Shown: one piece after another, positions 58,026-64,000 of the stretch
Layout of the letters: the number at the start of each line of letters is the position of its first letter
Numbering within the stretch: position 1 is the first letter of the stretch
Source: Streptomyces lateritius
GTDB taxonomy: Bacteria > Actinomycetota > Actinomycetes > Streptomycetales > Streptomycetaceae
DNA: 64,000 bases
Assembly: GCF_014649715.1 (NCBI RefSeq)
Contig: NZ_BMTO01000008.1
Location: forward strand, 1-64,000
Direction of reading: 5' to 3'
Position numbers and translations under genes: made by a program
The notes under the pieces: generated by a model
Seen by the model: the letters and a program-made list of their open reading frames with translations, nothing else
Told to the model about the DNA's origin: nothing
The model's database searches: none

Positions 58026-59480
58026 GCCGTTGTCGTTGAAGTCGTGGGGAGCGGCCTTGCGGACGACCTTGAACGCGCCGGAGGCGCGCAGGTCGGGGCC
58101 GATGCCGTTGAGCGGCTTGGCGGTGATCTCCCAGGTGTAGTCGCCGTTGAAGTCGGCGCTCCACTCCCAGCGGGCGATGCGGGACGCCGCGAGCGGGTCC
58201 TGGCTGGGGCGGAGGTAGGCGGTGTACGTCTGCCCGGTGCGGGTGTGCCGCAGGTTGACCGTCATGTCGACGTTGACACGAGACAGCTTCCAGTCGAGCG
58301 CGACCTGGCCGGCGTTGCGATCGGCGTCGATCACGCTCGGGATGGTGTGACCGACGAGGGCGACCTCGGTCGTTTCGCCCGTGCTCGCGATGAGTGTGGC
58401 GACCGGGGCGCCGTCGGCGCCTGGGGCGATCCGGTACAGGCCCTCGCCGTGGGCGAGCGTCCCGCCACGCACGAGCTGCGTGCCGTCGGGGGCCATGACC
58501 TCAGAGGCGACGTGGTCCAGGAGCTTGCGGGTGGCTCCCGTCTCCAGGGAGCGGGCCGTCAGCGCGTGGAGGGGGTCAGTGCCGTAGGAGTAGGACCCTC
58601 CCTTGTTCGCGTAGGTCACCCAGTTCCCCGCGAGGCCGACCACGGGGAAGGTCGCACCCGGGAGCGGGAAGCGCTGCGTCGCTCCGGACTGCAGCTCCTT
58701 GACGACCACGGTCGTGTCGGAGGAAGTGGCGGAACGTTCCGTCCAAGCCTTGTGGGTGGGCGATTCGGCCGAGTCGTCCACGATGGCCGTTCCCGCCGGA
58801 AGGTCATGCGTCGCGGTGACCGTGGCCGTGGCGAGGTTCACGACCGCCTGCTGCCGCTTCGTCCCGGTCGTGTACGTCACCTTGGCCGTGTCCGTGGTGG
58901 CGCCGAGACCGATGAGGTACCCCGTGGCGTCCGTCGGCAGCCCCTTCACCACGTTCCGCTTCGGGGCACCGTCGATCATGCGGATCAGGCTGAGGGTCTC
59001 TCCCTCGCTGTGGCGGTACGCGGCGAAGACCGCGGACTCGACGGCGCCGACGGGCCACGCGTTGTAGGGGAGTTCGCGGTATGTGACGGTCAGGACGTCC
59101 GTGCCGGTGGCCATCTCCTTGAGGACGGCACCTCCCGTGTGGATGACCAGGACCCGATCCGTCCCGGTGATGCCGCTGACCTCGCCGCCGGACGCGACCA
59201 GGGGCGAGACCCCGTCCGAGAACCGGGTCCACCGGTACTCGTCGTGTGACGTGGCGCTGTACGCCCGCGTGAGAAAGCCGCTCGGACCCGCGAAGACGAT
59301 GGCGGCGCCGCGCGGGAACGGGATCACGTTCTCCTGCTCCGCGCCCGACGTCGTCGCCATGACCGACTGGCCGGCCGGCGAGGCCGGTGCGGCGACAGCC
59401 GGGGTCGCCGGGGTCGCCAGGGTCGCCGTCGTGACGGCGAGTACGGCCAGGATCGCGGCCGTCGTGCGTCTGTGCGTCAA
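57267..59480 (-). CDS. Secreted VCBS array protein 2, TTG start
   Basis: This 737-aa paralogue of array proteins 1 and 3 has a signal peptide (RRTTAAILAVLAVTTATLATPA). The N-terminal propeller-like domain carries IPFPRGAAIVFAGPSGFLTRAY, VVNLATATVTATHDLPAG, and SLETGATRKLLDHVASEVMAPDGTQLVRGGTL. An Ig-like segment follows (FNGDYTWEITAKPLNGIGPDL). VCBS modules (DLTGDGRPDLVTTDKTGGLWLYPGTG and similar) run to the end. TTG 59480 is preceded by GAAGAGA. A strong hairpin separates it from the upstream array gene. Its stop codon lies directly against the HATPase frame on the other strand. Confidence 0.83.
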   Translation of the reverse strand: MTHRRTTAAILAVLAVTTATLATPATPAVAAPASPAGQSVMATTSGAEQENVIPFPRGAAIVFAGPSGFLTRAYSATSHDEYRWTRFSDGVSPLVASGGEVSGITGTDRVLVIHTGGAVLKEMATGTDVLTVTYRELPYNAWPVGAVESAVFAAYRHSEGETLSLIRMIDGAPKRNVVKGLPTDATGYLIGLGATTDTAKVTYTTGTKRQQAVVNLATATVTATHDLPAGTAIVDDSAESPTHKAWTERSATSSDTTVVVKELQSGATQRFPLPGATFPVVGLAGNWVTYANKGGSYSYGTDPLHALTARSLETGATRKLLDHVASEVMAPDGTQLVRGGTLAHGEGLYRIAPGADGAPVATLIASTGETTEVALVGHTIPSVIDADRNAGQVALDWKLSRVNVDMTVNLRHTRTGQTYTAYLRPSQDPLAASRIARWEWSADFNGDYTWEITAKPLNGIGPDLRASGAFKVVRKAAPHDFNDNGSPDILTRDGVGRLWRIDTHYPHQSGQLWGERTLLGSGWQTYDRIEATGNLGGSAVGDFVARDKAGALWLYKGRGDGTFTSRAQIGSGWNTYAQIAGGSDLTGDGRPDLVTTDKTGGLWLYPGTGKDTAPFAARKKIGTGWGVYNQLTATGNIAGGTAGDLVARDTAGVLWLYTGKGDGTFAPRAKIGTGWNAYSRLVATGDADRDGRPDLLAYDIESESSYLYKGTGDWRAPFRPRELAALDRGSEPFNEVA

Positions 59481-59499
59481 GTCTGTTCTCTTCCCGAGG

Positions 59500-59530
59500 C
59501 GTAGGGCGCCGCGTTCGGCGGCGCCCTACG
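59500..59530. terminator. Terminator between VCBS array genes 3 and 2
   Basis: CGTAGGGCGCCGC and GCGGCGCCCTACG form a perfect 13-bp stem with a 5-base loop, 10 bp after the stop of gene 3 and 20 bp before the start of gene 2. The array genes are thus probably separate transcripts. Confidence 0.85.
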
Positions 59531-59539
59531 AAGGTGTGG

Positions 59540-61804
59540 TCAGGAGACCGGGTTGAACTTCGTTCCCTCGCCCGCGTAGAGGGAGGTGTACCACTTCGGG
59601 GCGAGCGGCACCGACCAGTCGCCCGTGCCCCTGTACAGGTGCGTGCCGCCCGGGCCGTACGCGATCAGGTCGGCGCGGCCGTCCCGGTCGACGTCGCCGG
59701 CGCCGACGAGCTGGGTGTACGCGTTCCAGCCCTCGCCGATCTTCGTACGGGCGGCGAAGGTGCCGTCGCCCTTGCCGAGGTACGACCAGAGGACGCCGTC
59801 CTTGTCGCGGGCGACGAGGTCGCCCGCGGGGCCTCCGGCGATGTCACCGACGGCCGTGATCTGGTTGTAGACGCCCCAGCCCGAGCCGATCTTGGTGCGG
59901 GCGGAGTATGGGGCGTTCCAGACGCCGGTGCCCTTGTACAGCCACAGCGCACCGGTGGTGTCGGTGGCGAGGAGGTCGGGGCGGCCGTCACCGGTGAGGT
60001 CGGAGCCGGCGGCGATCTTGTTGTAGACCTGCCAGCCGGTGCCGATCTTCGTTCGCGGGGCGAAGGTGCCGTCGCCCTTGCCGAGGTAGCTCCACAGGAC
60101 GCCGGAGGTGTCGCGGGCCACGACATCGCCCGCCGGGGCTCCGGCGAGGTTTCCTGCCGCCTCGATCTGGTCGTAGATCTGCCAGCCCGTACCGACCTTC
60201 ACGCGCTGGTACGCGTAGATGCCGGCGGAGGTGTCCGAGCGGACGAGGTCGTCCCGCCAGAGGACACCGGAGGCGTCCCGGGCGAGCAGGTCGGTCGAAC
60301 CGTTGTCGTTGAAGTCGTGCGGGTTGGCCTTCCGCACGACGGTGAAGACGCCGGTCGCCTTCATTGCGGGGCCGATCCCGTTCGTCGGGGTGGCGTTGAA
60401 CTCCCAGGTGTAGTCGCCGTTGGGGGCGTGCTCACCCTCGATGAGACCGGACCAGTTCACGGTGACGACCCCCGTGGTGGAGATCCCGTTCCCGGAATAG
60501 TCGAAGGTGTGACTGGCCGCCGTCCGGCCCGTACGGACATGGCGCAGCGTCACGGTCCCCGAGGCGGAGGACCGGGACAGCGTCCACTCCAGGGTCGCCT
60601 TGCCGCCGTTCTGGTCGAGGTCCAGGACGGTGGGAGTCTTGGCCTCCAGCAGCTTGAGAGCGGTCGACTCGCCTGTGCTCGCGATGAGCGTGGCGGTGAT
60701 CGCGTTGTTCTCGCCGACCGCGACCCGGTAGACGCCCTCGCCGCCGGCGACCGTCCCGCCGCGCACGAGCAGGGAGCCGTCGGGAGCGGGCACGGAGGAC
60801 ATGGCGTGGTCGAGCAGCTTGACCTTGGCGCCGTTGGTGACGTTGAGGGCGGTCAGCGCGTGGAGCTGGTCCGGTTGGGCGGCCGTGGTGGCGCCGGGTG
60901 ACGCGTAGGTGATCCAGTCGCCCAGGGCACCGATGTGCGTGTGGATGCGGTTGCCCAGGGGGACCGCCTCGACGGCCGGGGCGGAGACCTCACCGCCGCG
61001 CTCGGCGTACATCAGCCGGGCCGTGGAGGTCGTCGGCGCCTCGACCCAGGCCAGGCGCGAGCCGGAGGAGGCCAAGTCCGCGAAGTGCGCGACGCTGCTC
61101 ACCTCGCGTTGCTCGACGACCGAGGCGGTGACGGTGTCCACGACAGCGAGGTACTCACGGAGAGTGTCGTCGGCGTCCACCGCCGTGTAGAAGACGTTCG
61201 CGGTGGAGACGGAGGTCGGTTCGGCCTTGAGGATCCGGGGGTTCGGCTTCAGGCCGGTCACCGGCCGGTCGGACTGGGCGTCGACCCCCCGCGTGACGAG
61301 ACGCAGTTCGCCGGTGTGATCCGTGGTGTTCCACCTCGACATGACGAGCGTCGTGCCGACCACGGCCCGCAGCGAGAGGTCGCTGCTGGGGGAGATGCTC
61401 TGGTACGTGCCACCCGGCGACGACATGTCGTACACGCGGTAGAGACTGCGGGTCGGCTCCCTGGTCACGACGGAGTCGGAGAAGCCGCCGAAGTACGAGC
61501 CCTGCGCGGGCAGGACGGTGGTCGTGCCGTCCACGGTGCTCGTCCAGCGGTAGACGTAACCGCCGGCGTCCGTCCACTCCTCGGCGAGGAAGCCGGACGG
61601 GCCGGCGCTGATGATCCGCGTGGTGCGGGGAATGGATATCACCGCGTCCGTGGTGGCAGCTGCTCCGGCGGCGGCCGAGACGCTGCTCCGGTCGGTGGTG
61701 TCGGCGTTCGCGGGGACGGTCAGAGCGGTGGCGCCGAGAGTGACGGCGAGGACGGCGGTCACGGCGGCCGTGAGTCGGCGCCGGGACGCGTATGCGTACG
61801 ACAA
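59540..61804 (-). CDS. Secreted VCBS array protein 3, TTG start
   Basis: This protein of about 754 aa has a signal peptide (SRRRLTAAVTAVLAVTLGATAL). The N-terminal propeller-like domain carries TRIISAGPSGFLAEEWTDAGGYVYRWTS, AVVDTVTASVVEQREV and VKLLDHAMSSVPAPDGSLLVRGGTVAGG. An Ig-like segment follows (NGDYTWEFNATPTNGIGPAMKATGVFTV). Six VCBS modules run to the end (DLTGDGRPDLLATDTTGALWLYKGTG, DVDRDGRADLIAYGPGG). TTG 61804 is preceded by GAGAGA. The frame is open further upstream to 61885, where GATCTGA is repeated three times. The best-matching paralogue of the C-terminal remnant at 53599 is this gene. Confidence 0.83.
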   Translation of the reverse strand: MSYAYASRRRLTAAVTAVLAVTLGATALTVPANADTTDRSSVSAAAGAAATTDAVISIPRTTRIISAGPSGFLAEEWTDAGGYVYRWTSTVDGTTTVLPAQGSYFGGFSDSVVTREPTRSLYRVYDMSSPGGTYQSISPSSDLSLRAVVGTTLVMSRWNTTDHTGELRLVTRGVDAQSDRPVTGLKPNPRILKAEPTSVSTANVFYTAVDADDTLREYLAVVDTVTASVVEQREVSSVAHFADLASSGSRLAWVEAPTTSTARLMYAERGGEVSAPAVEAVPLGNRIHTHIGALGDWITYASPGATTAAQPDQLHALTALNVTNGAKVKLLDHAMSSVPAPDGSLLVRGGTVAGGEGVYRVAVGENNAITATLIASTGESTALKLLEAKTPTVLDLDQNGGKATLEWTLSRSSASGTVTLRHVRTGRTAASHTFDYSGNGISTTGVVTVNWSGLIEGEHAPNGDYTWEFNATPTNGIGPAMKATGVFTVVRKANPHDFNDNGSTDLLARDASGVLWRDDLVRSDTSAGIYAYQRVKVGTGWQIYDQIEAAGNLAGAPAGDVVARDTSGVLWSYLGKGDGTFAPRTKIGTGWQVYNKIAAGSDLTGDGRPDLLATDTTGALWLYKGTGVWNAPYSARTKIGSGWGVYNQITAVGDIAGGPAGDLVARDKDGVLWSYLGKGDGTFAARTKIGEGWNAYTQLVGAGDVDRDGRADLIAYGPGGTHLYRGTGDWSVPLAPKWYTSLYAGEGTKFNPVS

Positions 61805-61889
61805 GTCTGTATGTCTCTCTGAAGGATCTGAATCTGAGGGATCTGAAGGGGTGCCTGAGGCCGGACGGGGCGTATGACGCTCCATCAGG

Positions 61890-62275
61890 CGCGTACATGT
61901 CCTGCGACTCGGCGTGGGAGTCGGAGGTGAAGGCCACGAGGTCCCCCGAGCCGGTGGCCCGCACCGGGAGGTCCTTCGGGAACGCGGTCAGGGCGCCGTC
62001 CGAGGCCCGTGCCCAAGCCCAGTAGCCGTGGTACTCGCGATAGAGGAGGTAGCCCGTCGCGGTCACACCCTGGATCTCGTGGCCGGGCGGCAAGGGCATC
62101 GGTGCGGTGGTCCGCGTGACCGCCGCCGTGTCCGCTGTCGTCGCGCGTTCCGCACCAGGGGTGGCGGACGCCGGGACGGCCAGAGCGCCCGCGCCGAGGG
62201 TGACGGCGAGGACTGTGATGACGGCGGCGCTGAGCCGCCGCCCGACCGGTCGTACCTGAGACCAAGTCAGTTCCT
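61890..62275 (-). pseudogene. N-terminal remnant of a VCBS array protein, frameshifted
   Basis: A signal peptide (GRRLSAAVITVLAVTLGAGALAV) and about 90 residues of the array N-terminal domain (MPLPPGHEIQGVTATGYLLY, WAWARASDGALTAFPKD, LVAFTSDS) can be read. The expected TTG at 62275, after GGGAGGA, is out of frame by one base with the signal peptide. The in-frame alternative is ATG 62318. The sequence ends near 61890 without propeller or VCBS modules, just upstream of array gene 3. It is the upstream-edge truncated copy. Confidence 0.65.
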
Positions 62276-62437
62276 CCCAGAGGTACTGGCGCGCGGTGCG
62301 CCACACCTCATGGGACATGTGATCGAGCAGGATGGTTGTACGTTCGACGGGTCGCGTCCTGGTGCACGTCGACCTGCTCGCGCGCGGGGTGCGGGGTGCG
62401 GGGGACGGCGTACGGAGTGCGGCCGCCTCCGCACCGG

Positions 62438-62953
62438 TCACCGGTTCCGCTGCCGCTCCACGACCCCCCTGACGTACGCCGCCTGTCCCGCGTGCTGGTT
62501 GTCCTCCGCGATCACGCTCACCAGGCGGACGCCCAGGGAGACCGGCGGGTCCCAGGAGTCGTCGACGATGCGGTCGAGGTCCGCGTTGGTGACCTCCGCG
62601 ACGCACGCCAGGCTCCGTTCGTGGACGGCGTCGTAGTAGCCGAGCAGCAGCTCCGCCGGGGCGCGGACCTGGCCGACCTGCTTGCTGGATTGGCCGTAGC
62701 CCGTGGCCCGGGCGGGGAACGGCAGGCCGAAGCGGGACTTCCAGCCGTCGGACGTCCATACCTGGTCCGTACCGAAGGCGTCCGCGACATGGTCGTCCTG
62801 GATGCGGGTGAGGTGCCAGACGAGCCAGGCGATCGAGTTGGCGTCGGGGTCGATCCGGACCGCCAGTTCATCTTCCGACAGCCCTTCGACGGCTCCGTGC
62901 ACGGCCTCCCGCACGCGGTCGAACGCGTCCAGCAACAGGTCGGCGCTCTTCAT
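62438..62953 (-). CDS. DinB/DUF664-family protein
   Basis: This 171-aa four-helix-bundle protein of the DinB/mycothiol-dependent-enzyme superfamily has metal-binding His in SIAWLVWHLTRIQDDHVAD near residue 40-58 and in VIAEDNQHAGQAAYVRGV near 150. YGQSSKQVGQVRAPAELLLGYY lies between them. Such proteins may be thiol transferases using mycothiol, but a substrate is not evident. ATG 62953 is the natural start. The gene stands between the VCBS remnant and the DUF1992 gene. Confidence 0.86.
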   Translation of the reverse strand: MKSADLLLDAFDRVREAVHGAVEGLSEDELAVRIDPDANSIAWLVWHLTRIQDDHVADAFGTDQVWTSDGWKSRFGLPFPARATGYGQSSKQVGQVRAPAELLLGYYDAVHERSLACVAEVTNADLDRIVDDSWDPPVSLGVRLVSVIAEDNQHAGQAAYVRGVVERQRNR

Positions 62954-63119
62954 GTCGTTCTCACTCCTCGGCGGTCGGCGTCTGCGGCCCGGTCAGACTC
63001 TCGTCGTCGAGCGGGGAACGGACGGGGACCGGCCGAGGGCCGGCCAGGAGGCACGCGAGTTTCACCTGCTCGGTGGAGACGCCGCACAGGCGGCCGCCGA
63101 TCCTGGGGCGCCCGGCGGA

Positions 63120-63518
63120 TCAGGACCGGCCCGCTCGCCACCCCGCGACGGTCCGCTCCACGTCGAACGGCTTCAGGTTCAGCGGCGGGCCCGCCGGCGG
63201 CCGGGCCAGCGCCTCGGCGATCTTGGTGTTGATCTCTCCGAGGATCCGGCGGACCTGCGTCTCCGAGACGGCCGCGGCCACCGCCTCCGCCGCGTCCTCC
63301 GCCTCCTTGCGCAGGGCGAGCGAGGGGGGAAGGACAGACGCACCCTCGCGGTGCATCTTGCCCTTGATCCACCACAGCTCGTCGTACGGGGCGCGGTCGT
63401 CGTCGAGCGGCCTGCCGAAGCCGGGCAGCTTCCGGAACTCGCCCCGCTCCTCCGCCTCGCGGATCTGCTTGTCCACGAATGACTCGAAGCTGACGCCGGG
63501 CGGTTTGCGTTCGGTCAT
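63120..63518 (-). CDS. DUF1992 (DnaJ-like domain) protein
   Basis: This 132-aa basic/acidic helical protein has SFESFVDKQIREAEERGEFRKLPGFGRPLDDD and DELWWIKGKMHREGASVLPPSLALRKEAE, the signature of DUF1992. The family resembles the C-terminal part of DnaJ-like proteins and is of unknown function. ATG 63518 gives the canonical N terminus (MTERKPPGVSF). The cold-shock gene lies upstream with a terminator between. Confidence 0.87.
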   Translation of the reverse strand: MTERKPPGVSFESFVDKQIREAEERGEFRKLPGFGRPLDDDRAPYDELWWIKGKMHREGASVLPPSLALRKEAEDAAEAVAAAVSETQVRRILGEINTKIAEALARPPAGPPLNLKPFDVERTVAGWRAGRS

Positions 63519-63581
63519 GCGTCCAGCGTGGCACAGCCGCCACCCCGTAAGAAGGCGGCCGGAAAGAGGCGGGAAAGAGGC

Positions 63582-63622
63582 AGGAGCCCCGCTCGTGCCC
63601 GAAGGCACGGAGCGGGGCTCCT
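63582..63622. terminator. Terminator of the cold-shock gene
   Basis: GGAGCCCCGCT-CGTGCC pairs with GGCACG-G-AGCGGGGCTCC around a CGAA loop, with one bulge. It lies 43 bp beyond the cold-shock stop. Confidence 0.85.
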
Positions 63623-63664
63623 TGGGTACTTCTCTAGCCGTGCGCGATCGCCGATCCGGGCAAC

Positions 63665-63868
63665 TTAGACCGGGGTGACGTTCTCCGCCTGCGGGCCCTT
63701 CGGACCCTGCGTGACGTCGAAGTTCACCTGCTGGTTCTCCTCCAGGGAGCGGAAGCCAGAGGCGTTGATCGCGGAGTAGTGGACGAAGACATCCGGGCCG
63801 CCGCCGTCCTGGGCGATGAAGCCGAAGCCCTTTTCAGCGTTGAACCACTTGACGGTTCCGGTAGCCAT
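63665..63868 (-). CDS. Cold-shock domain RNA chaperone
   Basis: This 67-aa protein is a complete cold-shock domain. RNP1 (KGFGFIAQ) is at residues 13-20, RNP2 (VFVHYSAI) at 27-34, and the N terminus is TGTVKWFNAEKG. It binds single-stranded RNA/DNA and melts secondary structure. ATG 63868 follows AAGGAGGG. The leader contains a hairpin plus T-rich tract at 63925-63960 that may be an attenuator or the terminator of a gene outside the window. Confidence 0.95.
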   Translation of the reverse strand: MATGTVKWFNAEKGFGFIAQDGGGPDVFVHYSAINASGFRSLEENQQVNFDVTQGPKGPQAENVTPV

Positions 63869-63934
63869 AAGCCCTCCTTGGGCCAAAGGGTTGCCCTGCT
63901 CCAGAACCTGCAAAGAAGTCTGAAAACTACAAAA

Positions 63935-63960
63935 GCCTGCGGGTCACATGCTCCGCAGGC
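63935..63960 (-). terminator. U-tailed hairpin upstream of the cold-shock gene
   Basis: On the minus strand GCCTGCGG and CCGCAGGC form a perfect 8-bp stem with a 10-base loop, followed by TTTTGTAGTTTTC. This is a classical intrinsic terminator, rare in form for Streptomyces. It is 66 bp upstream of the cold-shock start. Confidence 0.7.
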
Positions 63961-64000
63961 TCTGTACTGCAAGGGAAACCAAACTGCAACTTGCGATGAG

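Overview
The window is a stretch of Streptomyces chromosome. The base composition is very GC-rich, with long spurious reading frames opposite almost every gene. The family content is typically streptomycete: a DmdR1-type iron repressor, an SSI protease inhibitor, an NsdA-like TPR regulator, a DUF397 protein, a rifamycin-associated element, and rare TTA (bldA-type) leucine codons.

Left part (1-8.7 kb): the end of an IS630-type transposase abuts a SIS-domain gene, which is divergent from dmdR1. A TTA-containing alpha/beta hydrolase and a secreted I36/VCBS protein follow. Next is a scrambled accessory patch with a repeat-flanked small membrane protein, a broken IS5-like transposase, an XRE regulator with a divergent partner, and a plasmid-style winged-helix protein.

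8.9-14.9 kb: helR, an RNA polymerase-recycling ATPase, lies directly behind a near-perfect rifamycin-associated element. Next is a compact RiPP-like operon of a Cys-containing 53-aa peptide, a DUF1843 peptide and a radical SAM/SPASM maturase, all translationally coupled and closed by an 18-bp-stem terminator. A TTA-containing SSI inhibitor and a secreted endonuclease/exonuclease/phosphatase protein follow.

15-27.7 kb is mostly conserved chromosome: an ABC-2-like exporter pair, a primase/polymerase-domain protein, the NsdA-like regulator, a membrane protein with ATQ repeats, a solute-binding lipoprotein, purU, an ECF sigma/anti-sigma pair, a STAS antagonist and an EF-hand protein.

27.6-51 kb is a dispersed acyl-CoA catabolic region: acyl-CoA ligase, amidohydrolase, two acyl-CoA dehydrogenases, cyclase-family hydrolase, SDR, Zn-alcohol dehydrogenase, flavin reductase, enoyl-CoA hydratase, ADP-forming CoA ligase, flavin monooxygenase, DoxX and a DUF35-type protein. 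Transporters and a GlxA-type regulator are interspersed. Five promoter regions here carry the same inverted repeat, close to CTGACGKNCCGTCAG. This points to one TetR-like regulon whose repressor is not in the window. The substrate is not identifiable from sequence.

51-64 kb: a TTA-containing lectin-tailed Ser/Thr kinase and a HAD phosphatase precede a tandem array of large secreted VCBS/FG-GAP proteins on the minus strand. Most members start at TTG, and the array has an N-terminal remnant at one edge and a C-terminal remnant at the other. The window ends with DinB, DUF1992 and cold-shock genes.

Three copies of a small CTAG-bounded, MITE-like repeat occur in the window. Each lies exactly at a gene's TAG stop codon, and the IS630-type transposase gene ends at a CTAG shared with another stop codon. 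The strongest candidates for something new are the DUF1843/radical SAM peptide operon, the shared-operator catabolic regulon, the TTG-initiated VCBS array and the CTAG/stop-codon repeat family.
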